Positions 1 to 9,281 of a stretch of 64,000 nucleotides of DNA are shown piece by piece. Made by a program: the position numbers and the translations under genes. The notes below the pieces were generated by a model. It saw only the letters and a list, made by a program, of their open reading frames with translations, was not told the DNA's origin and made no database searches. This stretch comes from Clostridium zeae (GTDB lineage: Bacteria > Bacillota > Clostridia > Clostridiales > Clostridiaceae). The stretch lies in the NCBI RefSeq assembly GCF_017312485.1, contig NZ_BMBA01000001.1:1316396-1380395 (forward strand). Direction: 5' to 3'. Position 1 is the first letter of the stretch. The number at the start of each line of letters is the position of its first letter.

Positions 1-2
1 AT

Positions 3-62
3 CTTAAGCTTAGTGATAAAGAATATGCAGAGATAATTGATGCAATAAAAGCAAATCTATAA
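3..62 (+). CDS. C-terminal end of an unidentified protein (partial)
   Basis: An open frame enters from the left window edge and ends at a TAA at 60-62. The last 19 residues read like a charged, helical carboxy terminus (LSDKEYAEIIDAIKANL). A terminator-like hairpin follows about 70 bases later on the same strand, which supports a real gene end. Too little is visible to name the family. Confidence 0.5.
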   Translation, partial: LKLSDKEYAEIIDAIKANL

Positions 63-133
63 AACTTCATGACCTACAAAAAAACTATTACATCAAAAAC
101 AATAGAATATATTTAAATTCTCATATAAAATTA

Positions 134-182
134 GCCCTGCATATAAGGAGGTTTGTTTTCCTTTTTATGCACGGCCTTTTTC
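134..182 (+). terminator. Intrinsic terminator after the partial first gene
   Basis: The arm GCCCTGCATATAAGGA pairs with TCCTTTTTATGCACGGC, with two mismatches, and is followed by CTTTTT. It lies downstream of the rightward gene ending at 62. Nothing else is seen between 63 and 281. Confidence 0.6.
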
Positions 183-281
183 TAAGTACTTTATGCATTT
201 TGCAATAGCTTCTTTTAAAAATAAATTATATAATTAGTGCTACTATAAAGCTATATCATCAAATTATATATTAATTAGTTA

Positions 282-392
282 TTACTTTGGCTTGTTTTTC
301 TTTTGTTGTCCTTCACCACTTTCAGTTCTTTTAGTTCCTACATTAGTGTTTTGTTTGTTCTGTTCTTTTAAATTGTTTTTAGACTTAACCAT
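282..392 (-). CDS. Small basic hydrophilic protein, 36 residues
   Basis: An ATG at 392 is preceded by a strong ribosome binding site (AAAGGAGTGAG, about 402-409) and opens a 36-codon frame ending in TAA. The product is very hydrophilic, rich in Lys, Asn, Gln and Thr, with no hydrophobic segment and a lysine-rich tail (QQKKNKPK). The composition resembles small spore-associated or nucleic-acid-binding peptides of clostridia, but I do not recognise a family. It stands alone, with the leftward binding-protein gene about 190 bases upstream. The strong ribosome binding site and the composition argue for translation. The hydrophobic reading of the opposite strand here is a shadow. Confidence 0.55.
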   Translation of the reverse strand: MVKSKNNLKEQNKQNTNVGTKRTESGEGQQKKNKPK

Positions 393-520
393 AAATACTC
401 ACTCCTTTCAGAAGTTAGCTTTTCCTTTTGAAAAGGTAATATTCATAGTAATTTTTATAATGCTGAGTATAGTTTAACTAACTAGTAATTTTAGGAGCCC
501 TAATAAAAAATTTAAATAGT

Positions 521-550
521 AAAAAAGGCTCACTAGTAAATAGTGAAGCC
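521..550 (-). terminator. Intrinsic terminator of the binding-protein gene
   Basis: Read leftward, GGCTTCACTA pairs with TAGTGAGCC (one bulged base) and is followed by six T residues. It sits 36 bases past the stop codon of the lipoprotein gene at 586. Confidence 0.75.
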
Positions 551-585
551 TCATAAAATTCATATAAAAAATGTATTTTATTGTT

Positions 586-1566
586 TTAATTCATATATTT
601 ATCAACATTAGTTTTATCTACTTTCTCAAATGGTATCCATATATATTTACCATCACTAGTTAAGTTTTCTATCCCAGAGAGATTATTTCCTGATCCTAGT
701 CTAATTGCAGCTTCCACCGCACTTATGCTTTGTCCTTTTGCAGATTGATATACCGAAAGCTGAATACTTCCATCTTTTATAGCTTTACATGCATCACTCG
801 TGGCATCTACACCTAAAATAGGAACTGTCGAAGGATCAATATTACTCTCTCTTAAAGCATCCATAGCTCCCAGTGCCATATTATCATTATTGGCAATTAT
901 GCAATCAAATTTCTTTCCTGTAGTTAAAAATATTTTAAGCATCTCTTTAGCCTTTTCTCTGCTCCAATCCGCATTATCTTCAAATACATACTCAGCATTT
1001 ATACCTTTATCAGCAAAAGTTTGCTTAACTGCCTCTGTACGTCCTTTTGTAGCTCTATGTCCCTTCTCTCCTTTCAATAAGACAACTTTAATATCACTCT
1101 TATTTTTCAAGTAATTTAGGATATACTCAGCTTCATACTGCCCAGCAACCTCTTCATTTGAAGAAACATAAATATACTTATTCTTCTCTAACAGCTTCCC
1201 ATCTGGTTCACTATTCATAAAAACTATAGGTACTCCTTTTGCAACTTTTTCAAGCTCTAGTGCTGTAGTTGGGTCTACTGGTGCACATACAATTACATTA
1301 TAACCACTAGAAACAGCCTCTTTTATTTGAGAAACTTGAGTTTCTATTACTCCAGCTGCATCCTTGACATCTAACTCAATCCCTTTACTTTCAGCATAAC
1401 TCTTAGCACTATCTGCTAGCAGTTTACGATATGAATCAGAAGCGTTTGAAACAGCGAATAAAATCTTAACTTTCTTATTCGAAACTGTATTATTCTTTGT
1501 GCTACAACCTGAAAATATAACTAAACTAATAATTATAATTAACATTAATGATATCTTTTTCCTCAT
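586..1566 (-). CDS. Sugar-type ABC transporter substrate-binding lipoprotein
   Basis: This is a periplasmic-binding-protein-like lipoprotein of 326 residues (Peripla_BP_4 / RbsB type) that binds a small sugar-like ligand outside the membrane. The start at 1566 is chosen because it begins the signal peptide MRKKISLM and has a purine-rich ribosome binding site (AGGGGGAAAA). A longer frame reaches 1686 but runs into the upstream gene. The lipobox is IFSGC near residue 19-23. The fold signature VKILFAVSNASDSYRK is followed by the family's DNMALGAMDALRE and ILGVDATSDA segments. No permease or ATPase gene is adjacent. The gene lies 52 bases downstream of a chemoreceptor in the same direction, so a role in ligand presentation to that receptor is plausible. 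The ligand is unknown. Confidence 0.85.
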   Translation of the reverse strand: MRKKISLMLIIIISLVIFSGCSTKNNTVSNKKVKILFAVSNASDSYRKLLADSAKSYAESKGIELDVKDAAGVIETQVSQIKEAVSSGYNVIVCAPVDPTTALELEKVAKGVPIVFMNSEPDGKLLEKNKYIYVSSNEEVAGQYEAEYILNYLKNKSDIKVVLLKGEKGHRATKGRTEAVKQTFADKGINAEYVFEDNADWSREKAKEMLKIFLTTGKKFDCIIANNDNMALGAMDALRESNIDPSTVPILGVDATSDACKAIKDGSIQLSVYQSAKGQSISAVEAAIRLGSGNNLSGIENLTSDGKYIWIPFEKVDKTNVDKYMN

Positions 1567-1618
1567 ATGTTTTCCCCCTGATTTTATTATGCAGGCTTTT
1601 CCAATCAATCTTTGCCTC

Positions 1619-3610
1619 TTACAACTTAAATATCTTAACTTGCTTACCAAGCTCATCAGCTGTAGCCGATAACGTTTCGGCATCAACTGCTACCTTTTCA
1701 CTATTTTGAGTGGTACTATTTGCCTGAATAACCATCACTTCTGAAGTAGCTAGAATTTCTTCCGAACTTGCTGCTTGTTGTTCAGCTATAGCTGCTACTG
1801 ATGCTGCAACTTCATCTAAATTTCCTATTTTATCAATCATACCTTGTATTAACTTGTTTGTTTCATTGATCATATCAAAAATACTATCAAAGGTATCTGC
1901 AGTACCACTTATTAAGTAACTACTATCAGCTATATGCTCTGCACTCTCACGTGCTTGGCTTACAGTATCTGAAACAAGTCTATTTATTCCATTTACAAGC
2001 TCTGATATATCTTTAACTGAATCTGAGCTTGTTTTTGCTAATTTTCCAATTTCCATAGCAACAACTGCAAAACCTTTTCCTGCTTCTCCTGCTCTCGCAG
2101 CCTCGATGGATGCATTTAATGATAAGAGATTTGTCTGTTCTGCAATGCTTCCGATGACATTAATAATATTAGTTATTTCAGTAGAAGATTTCCCTACATT
2201 CCCTATAGCACCTTCAAGAGATCTTATGGAATCTCTTATGTTTGCCATTGCTGCATTTACCTTCTCCATATCTTGTCGTCCTTTTTCTGAAACACTAATT
2301 GTTTCCTTCATCTTTTCATCTACATTAATGCTGTCATCTCTTGTTGTAGATACCACGTTTGCTAATGTAGTTGTATTTTGTGCTACTTCACTCACTGAGC
2401 TTGCTAACTGTTCTACAGTAAGATTTAAGCTCTCCATAGACTGCGATTGAATCTTTGATGAATCATATAACTCTTTAGAAATTGCATTACTTCCCTCAGC
2501 TTGTACATTTAAATTAGCCGACATAATACCAATATTATTTATCATACTCCTCATAACTGTTATAAATTCCTTTACACTTTCTAACATAACAGAAATTTCA
2601 TCGTTACCTTTTAACTCTACATCTACTGTAAAATCACCATGAGTCATTGCAACAATAGTATCTGTAAGCTTCTTAATTGGCTTTATTACAATTTGTACTA
2701 CTCTTTCTACTAGAACTGCCAAAATTATAATTGATATAATAGCGATTATTATCATAAAAGTACGAAGTTTTAAGAGCTCTGCTAAAATAGATTTTGTTGG
2801 AACATATGATACAAGTACCCAGTTAGTTCCTTCCACTTGCTTAAACGCAACCATATTATTGTCTAATTCTTCTGAATTGTACTCTCTCTTATCTAACTTT
2901 TCTGCTACTTCCTTTAAAAACTTATTATCATTATTTGAATCAAGTTTAGTGGAGATAAGTGCATTATCACCGTATGCTAATATTGTTTTATCGTTTTTAT
3001 CTACTAGCAATGATTCTGAATCTTTCATATCAGTCATTGAATTTACTATTATTGATATTTTGTCCAAAGAAAGATCTACTGAAAGAACCTTTATCTTACC
3101 TGATTTATCATTCAATATACCTGATGCACTAATAATATTTTTGCCTTCTGAATTCTTATAAGGAGTACCAAACCCCATGTTAATTCGTGTAATTCCCTGT
3201 TTATACCAAGTTGAACCTAAAACATCTTTATCAGATTTATTAGATTTTTCTGCTTTAAATAAATTTCCCTTTTCATCAGCAATGTAAAATCCTTCTGGAT
3301 AATTGCTGTTATATCCATAGGACTTATTTAGTAAACCTTGCACCTGGCTGTCATTTAGTTGTGTGCTCTCAATTGAAGCTTTAATGGAACTAAATGATGC
3401 TAAATTCTCATTTAGCCAAGACTCAATTTGATTAACTTGCTTCTTGCTAGATGTCTCCAAAAGATCATTTGCTGAATTTGTAATAATGTTTTTGGATTTT
3501 GTATAGGATATGACAATGAGCAAGGAAACAGCTATAGCCATAAGTGGAATAATAATTGCAAGCAGCTTTATCTTGATAGAACTCTTGCTTTTCTTTTGTT
3601 TTGTATTCAT
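1619..3610 (-). CDS. Methyl-accepting chemotaxis protein with dCache-type sensor
   Basis: A transmembrane chemoreceptor of 663 residues that would control CheA kinase activity. A first membrane helix lies at about 14-36 and is followed by an extracellular double-Cache-like region to about residue 280, with the [11 protein letters not shown] and [13 protein letters not shown] segments. A second helix at about 282-304, a HAMP domain (about 305-357) and a long coiled-coil signalling domain come next. The invariant hairpin tip is present ([19 protein letters not shown]). There is no C-terminal pentapeptide tether for CheR. The ATG has a good ribosome binding site (GAAGGGAG). The next gene is a substrate-binding lipoprotein, probably in the same transcript. 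Confidence 0.93.
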   Translation of the reverse strand: MNTKQKKSKSSIKIKLLAIIIPLMAIAVSLLIVISYTKSKNIITNSANDLLETSSKKQVNQIESWLNENLASFSSIKASIESTQLNDSQVQGLLNKSYGYNSNYPEGFYIADEKGNLFKAEKSNKSDKDVLGSTWYKQGITRINMGFGTPYKNSEGKNIISASGILNDKSGKIKVLSVDLSLDKISIIVNSMTDMKDSESLLVDKNDKTILAYGDNALISTKLDSNNDNKFLKEVAEKLDKREYNSEELDNNMVAFKQVEGTNWVLVSYVPTKSILAELLKLRTFMIIIAIISIIILAVLVERVVQIVIKPIKKLTDTIVAMTHGDFTVDVELKGNDEISVMLESVKEFITVMRSMINNIGIMSANLNVQAEGSNAISKELYDSSKIQSQSMESLNLTVEQLASSVSEVAQNTTTLANVVSTTRDDSINVDEKMKETISVSEKGRQDMEKVNAAMANIRDSIRSLEGAIGNVGKSSTEITNIINVIGSIAEQTNLLSLNASIEAARAGEAGKGFAVVAMEIGKLAKTSSDSVKDISELVNGINRLVSDTVSQARESAEHIADSSYLISGTADTFDSIFDMINETNKLIQGMIDKIGNLDEVAASVAAIAEQQAASSEEILATSEVMVIQANSTTQNSEKVAVDAETLSATADELGKQVKIFKL

Positions 3611-3662
3611 AAGAATCTCCCTTCAATAAAAAATCGTTTATTCATCCTTTTCCCCAATCTAA

Positions 3663-3688
3663 TTATCGTAACATTTATGAATAATTTA
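3663..3688 (-). promoter_or_regulatory. Candidate sigma-D (motility) promoter for the chemoreceptor
   Basis: Read leftward, TAAA, 14 bases, then TACGATAA lies about 55 bases upstream of the chemoreceptor start. The established sigma-D consensus is TAAA-N15-GCCGATAA, so two bases and the spacer differ. The rest of the 330-base gap (3611-3941) holds no gene and no clear attachment site that I can see. Confidence 0.35.
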
Positions 3689-3941
3689 GAGGGTGTTGCA
3701 CATTTTTTGATATTTTTCGACATATTTTTTATTTTCCTCAATGTGCTCCAGTAATTTTTCTTTTATTTTTTATTATATTTCTAACAAATCAACAATATTG
3801 TTACCACTTTATAACATATAGTGAACTTATTTTACTATTCCAAGTACAAAGAACAATATTTTCTACATTGATAGATCGCTTCGATATAAACCTTCATATC
3901 TAAAGATATAGAAATACATTCTTCAATCTGAAAATTATTTT

Positions 3942-4838
3942 TTAAACTCTTATATAACCACTTTTAGTGAATTCCCCTTTTGCAGTTGTATAAACTACAT
4001 GAATCCACTCACCAACTTTATAAAGTATAGTAGCTCTTTCATTTGGATTTAATGAACCTATACATATACCATTAGGTGATTCATATGTTTCCTTTGATAA
4101 ATCCTCATTTATCCAATTATAAGGATTATAATAGTTTATTAGTCTACTGTTAGTTATATATCCTTTTCTAACTCCAGAAGCAGTTGGATATTCAATCTCT
4201 ACTAACTGCTTAGAGAAAAATACATTCAATACAGTTATATGATCACCGTCATCAACTCTTCTTGCTGGAACTACTGTACCATCTTTATCTCTAACGTAAA
4301 ACCAATCTCCTTGTATTTTCGCATTATTAGGATAAGTAAATTTAGCTTGTTCAATAGTAGACTGTTCTGATGAAGCCGAGGTTATAACCTGAGAGCTTAT
4401 GATTTGATTTTTCATTGCTTCTAATGGAAATTTATCTCCTGGGCAAGATGTTTGATATAGTTCTCTATGACCATATACATTCAAATTTCCATATCTCCTC
4501 TTTATATCGTTAATAAGCTCTAATCCTGAATTTAATTGAGCTTGAGGCATTTCTTCAAGCATGTAAGAACCTTCAAAGCAAATCCCTATGCTATTAAAAT
4601 TAGCTGATGGGCAGTGCGAACCTCTCCAACTTTCTTTTCTGCCTCTGTAGATTGTACCATCTTTTCTGACTAAGTAATGATATCCTATGCCTGCCCATCC
4701 TCTAGCTAAATGCCAGCTGTGTATATCATATACGGTACATTTTGAAGCCTCAGCATGATGCAATACTATTCTTGAAGGTTTGTTTTCTCCTTCTAGGAAG
4801 TTCCCATTCCAATTTAATTGAGTTTCTATTATATTCAT
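3942..4838 (-). CDS. N-acetylmuramoyl-L-alanine amidase (prophage endolysin)
   Basis: A phage lysin of 298 residues that cleaves the amide bond between MurNAc and the peptide stem. An Amidase_2/PGRP domain occupies about residues 1-150, with zinc-ligand histidines in IVLHHAEAS, VYGHRELY and the TSCPGDKF motif. Two SH3-like repeats follow, as wall-binding domains (DWFYVRDKDG and, near the end, WIHVVYTTAKGEF). The start at 4838 is preferred over an ATG five codons upstream because GAGGAG lies seven bases before it. It is the last gene of the prophage, after the holin, which is the usual lysis cassette order. Confidence 0.92.
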   Translation of the reverse strand: MNIIETQLNWNGNFLEGENKPSRIVLHHAEASKCTVYDIHSWHLARGWAGIGYHYLVRKDGTIYRGRKESWRGSHCPSANFNSIGICFEGSYMLEEMPQAQLNSGLELINDIKRRYGNLNVYGHRELYQTSCPGDKFPLEAMKNQIISSQVITSASSEQSTIEQAKFTYPNNAKIQGDWFYVRDKDGTVVPARRVDDGDHITVLNVFFSKQLVEIEYPTASGVRKGYITNSRLINYYNPYNWINEDLSKETYESPNGICIGSLNPNERATILYKVGEWIHVVYTTAKGEFTKSGYIRV

Positions 4839-4865
4839 TGCTATTCTCCTCATATCATATACAAT

Positions 4866-4889
4866 AAAAAAGAAGCTCTATTGAGCCTC
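4866..4889 (-). terminator. Hairpin between holin and amidase
   Basis: Leftward GAGGCTC-AATA-GAGCTTC followed by a run of six T residues overlaps the end of the holin gene. It could stop part of the transcription before the amidase. The opposite side is also T-rich, so it may act in both directions. Confidence 0.5.
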
Positions 4890-5309
4890 TTTTTTATCAG
4901 TTATTATTTCTTTCTTATTTCCTTCTTTTAGTTGAACTAAGGCATCTTTCAACTGTACAGGTATTGGTAACCCAAGACCTGTACAGTTTTCTAATAAACT
5001 TATTCCTTCATTTGCTATATAAAAATAGCAAACCAAGGTTCTAAATACCCATGTCCCTGTATTTAGCAGCCTATCTAAAAGTACTGCAACTATAAGTACT
5101 ATAAATATAACTGCTTTTCTAGCTATACCTCTTAATCCAACATCACTTGATATTACTTTATTAATATAAGCCTTCAAAAGTCCTGTTGAATAATCTAATG
5201 CCATAAATGCTATTAATACCATAAGTGCAGTATCCCAAGCTCCAAAGGCCCAAGTCACTCCTGTGCCTATTGCTGCGATGCTTGTTTTTAAAATATTTTC
5301 TTTGTCCAC
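4878..5309 (-). CDS. Phage holin, Phage_holin_4 / TcdE-like family
   Basis: A small membrane protein of 143 residues that would form the lesion letting the amidase reach the wall. Three to four hydrophobic segments are visible (TSIAAIGTGVTWAFGAW, LMVLIAFMALDYSTG, AVIFIVLIVAVLL and TLVCYFYIANEGIS). The motif ALDYSTGLLKAY is typical of the family, which includes clostridial TcdE and UtxA. I place the start at the GTG at 5309, which follows AAGGAAGGGG at good spacing. An ATG six codons upstream lacks a ribosome binding site. The C-terminus is charged, as in other holins. Confidence 0.88.
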   Translation of the reverse strand: MDKENILKTSIAAIGTGVTWAFGAWDTALMVLIAFMALDYSTGLLKAYINKVISSDVGLRGIARKAVIFIVLIVAVLLDRLLNTGTWVFRTLVCYFYIANEGISLLENCTGLGLPIPVQLKDALVQLKEGNKKEIITDKKEAQ

Positions 5310-5342
5310 TTTTACCCCTTCCTTCATACTATTTAATAAAAT

Positions 5343-5369
5343 AAAAAAGCAATTAGCTAACCTAACTGC
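5343..5369 (-). terminator. Intrinsic terminator before the lysis genes
   Basis: Leftward GCAGTTAG-GTTAG-CTAATTGC with one G-U pair is followed by six T residues. It lies directly after the stop of the 88-residue gene and before the holin, so the lysis genes may have their own regulation. Confidence 0.6.
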
Positions 5370-5636
5370 TTACATATACTTAATATTAAATTCTTCTGAA
5401 CTCTTTTTCTCTAACTGCTTAGTTTCAAGATTTACTTTATAATTTCCTCTTATTATTTCATTTAGGAAACCACTCTCTTTACTTCCATCCTCTAAACTAA
5501 ATGATATAGAATCACAAATTTGTTTTATATCTCCTGCTCTATCGCCGAAAAGGCTTTCAAGAGTCTGTTCATTTTCATCTACTATGCAAGGTGAAGTTAT
5601 TTCTCCATCTCTTTTATAATATGTTATAAATATCAT
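5370..5636 (-). CDS. Small phage protein of unknown function, 88 residues
   Basis: A hydrophilic protein without membrane segments or a recognised domain. A strong AGGAGGAAG site precedes its ATG, and it lies 11 bases after the tail protein gene. Position between the tail-tip genes and the lysis cassette is typical of small tail-associated or lysis-control proteins, but nothing in the sequence settles this. Confidence 0.7.
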   Translation of the reverse strand: MIFITYYKRDGEITSPCIVDENEQTLESLFGDRAGDIKQICDSISFSLEDGSKESGFLNEIIRGNYKVNLETKQLEKKSSEEFNIKYM

Positions 5637-5647
5637 TTTACTTCCTC

Positions 5648-7669
5648 CTATTTTGAACCTATTACCTGATACTGAACATTCATTTTACCATCAGTAACCC
5701 AAGTATTTGTTCCATTGTTTATTAATAAGTGAGTTACTCCACCTTTTAATATAAGTTGATTATTTTCTATATAATAGCTATTTAAATAAAATTCTCCAAG
5801 TGAACTATAGGTATTTCTATATGTTACAATTATTGAGACATTAACACTTTTAAAACTACAATAATTAAAAGAATCATCTAAGTTTATTCTAACTTCTTGG
5901 TTTGTTGTTATCCATACATTACCACTCTGAACAATAGTAATAGGATAATAATAGTTATTATTTAGTTTCTGTTTAAAATCTCCATAAGCATATACGTCTT
6001 TATAGAACGTTATAGGGTACGGATTTCCTAAAGCTCCCATATCAAAATCAATAAAACTTTCTGTATTAGTTGGACTCGTATGTTTTCCAATAGCTATATA
6101 TTTGTTATTCTCTGCTCCTATAGTCAATCCATTTTTACTGGTATCATTACCACTATAGGTAGACATTATTGCACCAGTTTGTGCATTTGAACCACTTTGA
6201 AAATCGTAGAATTTTATGTCTTGATTAACCATTTCTATAGCTTTTAGGCCACTAGAATCATAGGTTTTAAGCTTTCCACCACCTAAATCAAGCTTAAAAG
6301 TTCCATCAAGAGATTGAATTACGCCAGTACGAACTAAACTCCCATTTATTGTACCGTCTATCATAATTGCCACTACAGGATCAGAATCAAATCCGTTATT
6401 ATATGCTAACAAACCATCTTTACAAAGTTGTAACCCTTCCTTTGCAGTAGCTTTATCTGTAGTATCCATAGCTAAGATTTCATTTAGCTTTACTATTACA
6501 TGACTATTATCTAATCCCATTTTCATTTGCTCTTTAGCTTGATTTATAAATCCACTTTGAGGATCCTTAAACTGATTTAAAGTATTTATTATTTTATTTA
6601 TTGTAGTTACATTGCTTTGAATAGCATAATTACTTAAAGTAATGCTTGTGTGCTCTTGCCTTTTAATGTCCCAGTACCGTTCTATGACTTTAACCTTAAC
6701 ATTCATTTTGAAATTATCTTCATATACTGTGATTATATCACCTAGCCTAATTTCCTCTAATATTGCAAAGTCTTTATATTCCTCTGTTTTTGAAATATCT
6801 ACAAAATTTATTTTATATTGGGCTTTAAGAATATCAATCTTATCTGCACTAAATTTCTTTTGTGCTGCTTCAAGTAATTGCTGTTTAGCCATAGTTTCAG
6901 TTATACCATTTTTATCATCTATACCGATATTAAACTGTATTTCAGCACTCTTAACAGTAGCATAATTCCCTAAATAAGGAGAATCTATATACTTGCCCGC
7001 TATATTTAATCCATTATTCCCCTTTGGATAAATTCTTGTTATAACTGTGTCTATATCTGTATATGCCTCAAATCCTGTCAAATTTTTTCTACTCTTGATA
7101 ATCACATTATTATCTGAACCTATCGAATTATTAATTGCAATATTATATTGTCTTCTCGATACTTCTCCACCTAGTCTGTTAAGAAAACTGTTATCAGCAC
7201 TGAATATAGCTTCATATACGCTTTTATTTAAAAAATAACTTGTTCCTTGCTCTGCTATATCACTGGAATAAGTAAATCCTAAATTTGGCGTTGTAGTATG
7301 TGTGAAAATCCAGTTTAAAAATTCATATCCATTAAGCTCAGTTGGTCTTACATCTTCAAGCCACATATTAGTAGTATCATATGTTATGTGTCTAGCATAA
7401 ACTTCTATTCTACCATTCAAAGTTTTAGTCAATTTAGCTATTCTAAATATCTCATATCCATATATATCATTACATCTTATAATAGCTTCTTGTTCAATGT
7501 AATTGTGTCTATTAAATTCCTTATCCATTAAAAAAGTTGCTTGTAACCCATATTCACCATTTAATTTCTCTGTTATTTTTCCACTTATGCAGATATCATC
7601 TAGTATTGCCAGTCCATTAGTATTTAAGATTTCATCCCTAGAACTAAGCATATTATAAATAGTTATCAC
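5648..7669 (-). CDS. Phage tail endopeptidase-like / minor structural protein (Tal)
   Basis: A 673-residue tail-tip protein. The N-terminal third carries the signature of the phage minor structural protein and prophage endopeptidase tail family (for example ISGKITEKLNGEYGLQATF and ARHITYDTTN). The middle has LGDIITVYEDNF, typical of the same domain. The C-terminal 300 residues are beta-rich and end in a jelly-roll-like segment, probably facing the host surface. The start is a GTG preceded by GAGGGTGATATA. Family members join Dit to form the hub at the end of the tail. No lytic domain is obvious here. Confidence 0.87.
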   Translation of the reverse strand: MITIYNMLSSRDEILNTNGLAILDDICISGKITEKLNGEYGLQATFLMDKEFNRHNYIEQEAIIRCNDIYGYEIFRIAKLTKTLNGRIEVYARHITYDTTNMWLEDVRPTELNGYEFLNWIFTHTTTPNLGFTYSSDIAEQGTSYFLNKSVYEAIFSADNSFLNRLGGEVSRRQYNIAINNSIGSDNNVIIKSRKNLTGFEAYTDIDTVITRIYPKGNNGLNIAGKYIDSPYLGNYATVKSAEIQFNIGIDDKNGITETMAKQQLLEAAQKKFSADKIDILKAQYKINFVDISKTEEYKDFAILEEIRLGDIITVYEDNFKMNVKVKVIERYWDIKRQEHTSITLSNYAIQSNVTTINKIINTLNQFKDPQSGFINQAKEQMKMGLDNSHVIVKLNEILAMDTTDKATAKEGLQLCKDGLLAYNNGFDSDPVVAIMIDGTINGSLVRTGVIQSLDGTFKLDLGGGKLKTYDSSGLKAIEMVNQDIKFYDFQSGSNAQTGAIMSTYSGNDTSKNGLTIGAENNKYIAIGKHTSPTNTESFIDFDMGALGNPYPITFYKDVYAYGDFKQKLNNNYYYPITIVQSGNVWITTNQEVRINLDDSFNYCSFKSVNVSIIVTYRNTYSSLGEFYLNSYYIENNQLILKGGVTHLLINNGTNTWVTDGKMNVQYQVIGSK

Positions 7670-7695
7670 TATATCACCCTCTTTTAGGTAAAATT

Positions 7696-7842
7696 CTACT
7701 GTGATTCAAGTTTAGCCTGTACTGCATCCTGATATTCTTTAATCTTAATATCTTCAATCTTAAAAAATTCATTTGTAGTGGGATTTATTTCACCATTTTT
7801 AATTTTTCTTACTAACATATCTACATATATTTGATTAACCAT
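7696..7842 (-). CDS. Short XkdX-like phage protein, 48 residues
   Basis: A frame of 48 codons begins at an ATG overlapping the stop of the upstream gene (TAATG), a classic sign of coupled translation. The sequence has the pattern of short XkdX-like proteins found just after tail-fibre genes, with GEINPTTNEFFKIEDIK and an acidic helical tail. The function of that family is not known. The assignment to XkdX is by pattern and position only. Confidence 0.6.
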   Translation of the reverse strand: MVNQIYVDMLVRKIKNGEINPTTNEFFKIEDIKIKEYQDAVQAKLESQ

Positions 7843-8123
7843 TATATCAAGCCCCCCTGTGTCAACTGTAAATTTTCTAAAGCTTCGATTCTTAATTCAA
7901 ATTCGCTTTTTGGTATTTCTATATGAGTTATCTCAACTTCTTTAAATATTTCTTCAAAAGTTTGTCCATTTACATCATTGATTCCATATTCTTTTCCTTT
8001 GCCTAATTCATCAAAAAATTGTTTATAAATTTCACCACTTATTGGTATATCAGTCTCTAATATTTCATGAACTAAACTATCTTTAAACCCAATTTTCCCA
8101 TTTTGCATAAATAAATATTGCAT
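7842..8123 (-). CDS. Phage tail-region protein of unknown function, 93 residues
   Basis: A small acidic protein with no recognised domain. It is preceded by TTAGGAGG and overlaps the next short gene by one base. It lies in the fibre and baseplate block between the putative receptor-binding protein and the tail-tip protein, so it is probably a minor tail component or fibre chaperone. Confidence 0.65.
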   Translation of the reverse strand: MQYLFMQNGKIGFKDSLVHEILETDIPISGEIYKQFFDELGKGKEYGINDVNGQTFEEIFKEVEITHIEIPKSEFELRIEALENLQLTQGGLI

Positions 8124-8133
8124 ATTAAACCTC

Positions 8134-8952
8134 CTAATATCCTATAGCCCAGTAATCATACCACCTAAAATCACCGCTGGTTACACCATTTACATAAGCA
8201 GTAAATCCAGAACTTGTAACTGTGCCTGGAGCTACACAACCATATCTTCCATCTGTTGATGCAACCTGTGAATACACTTTTAGGCATATATTAGGAAATG
8301 CTATAGGGAATGTTACCGTTATACCAGTACTTACACTTAATCCCCCCCATTGAAGGATTATTCCACTATCTAATACTTTATATCCATTACCATTGAAGTT
8401 AGTTGCATATTTGAGACTAGATACTGTTTGAAATGTTCCAGTTGGCAGTACACTGATTATCGATAAATTGTTATAAAAGATAAATCCACCTGCATTAAAA
8501 ATAGGACATATACAATAGTTTTCATAATAATTTGTATATTGCACATATATATCTGTAATGCAATTTGTAGCACTAACAGTAGTGACAGCTTTTACGTTGG
8601 CATTACCAATTATAGTGGCATTACTGATATTTAAGTCCACGCTTGGATTTTGACCTAGAGGATTTTGTTGTTTTACTCTGCATTCCACAGTAGCCCTAGG
8701 AAATATGCCACCGCTTCCACTAGCTCCTCCAAACAGTTCAAATCTTACTTCTGAATTCGCGTACTGATAAGTTAATGTAACACTACATACTTTCGCCCAA
8801 TAATTGTTTCCAGTAGATCCTGCACCGGCTAAATAATAAATACTGCTTCCATCATTGTTGGATTTATTGTTGTTTAAATAGTTAAAATCATTTTGAAAAT
8901 CTGATAAATTAAAACTATCATTTATTGTTTTACTTGGTATTATTAAAGGCAT
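8134..8952 (-). CDS. Tail fibre / receptor-binding protein with gp53-like C-terminal domain
   Basis: A 272-residue protein likely to form the fibre or knob that contacts the host surface. The N-terminus has a short attachment segment followed by a beta-rich middle. The last 90 residues fit the putative tail fibre gp53-like C-terminal domain, with GIILQWGGLS, VTFPIAFPN and the closing WYDYWAIGY. Such domains are often exchanged between phages and set host range. The ATG overlaps the previous stop as TAATG. The domain call is from remembered family pattern. Confidence 0.75.
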   Translation of the reverse strand: MPLIIPSKTINDSFNLSDFQNDFNYLNNNKSNNDGSSIYYLAGAGSTGNNYWAKVCSVTLTYQYANSEVRFELFGGASGSGGIFPRATVECRVKQQNPLGQNPSVDLNISNATIIGNANVKAVTTVSATNCITDIYVQYTNYYENYCICPIFNAGGFIFYNNLSIISVLPTGTFQTVSSLKYATNFNGNGYKVLDSGIILQWGGLSVSTGITVTFPIAFPNICLKVYSQVASTDGRYGCVAPGTVTSSGFTAYVNGVTSGDFRWYDYWAIGY

Positions 8953-9281
8953 TATACCACTCCTTCCTCGTAAACCTGATATTGTATTGTTTGCTCACCA
9001 GTTATTATAAAATCTATAGTTTCTATACTAATATATAGAGTATAAATACCTGCTGCTGCGGTATCCTCTCCTTGCAAAGTATACTGGCATATGCCATTAA
9101 TTTGATCCAAAATAATAACGTGGCTATTATTATCCACGCTAGTTATATTCTTTAATAGAGCTCCATCTTTAAACAATTTAACTCTAATGGTAACACCAGT
9201 TAAAGAAATATTTGCACCAGAACTATCATAAAAAGTAAGTTTAAAATTTATTCCTTTATCTCCTTTTGCTACTTTAAGCAT
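8952..9281 (-). CDS. BppU-like baseplate protein, N-terminal domain only
   Basis: A 109-residue beta-sandwich-type protein resembling the BppU/DUF2479 N-terminal domain, with GDKGINFKLTFYDSSGANI, a central DGALLKN and ISIETIDFIITGEQTIQYQV. In lactococcal phages this domain anchors receptor-binding proteins to the tail tip. Here it is not fused to a fibre but overlaps the fibre gene by one base, so it may act as a separate adaptor. Its own start has AGAGGAGTGA upstream. Confidence 0.65.
   Translation of the reverse strand: MLKVAKGDKGINFKLTFYDSSGANISLTGVTIRVKLFKDGALLKNITSVDNNSHVIILDQINGICQYTLQGEDTAAAGIYTLYISIETIDFIITGEQTIQYQVYEEGVV

Noticed and set aside
292-477. Rightward open frame of 61 codons with hydrophobic content
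   Set aside because: It is the antisense of the 36-residue gene and its leader, has no ribosome binding site, and its composition is what antisense of a Lys/Asn-rich gene gives.
1567-1686. Extended N-terminus of the substrate-binding protein
   Set aside because: The extension overlaps the chemoreceptor gene and destroys the signal peptide position; the start at 1566 has its own ribosome binding site.
3611-3941. Attachment site or tRNA fragment at the left prophage edge
   Set aside because: No tRNA-like fold and no repeat longer than about 8 bases shared with the region right of 27110 was found by eye.
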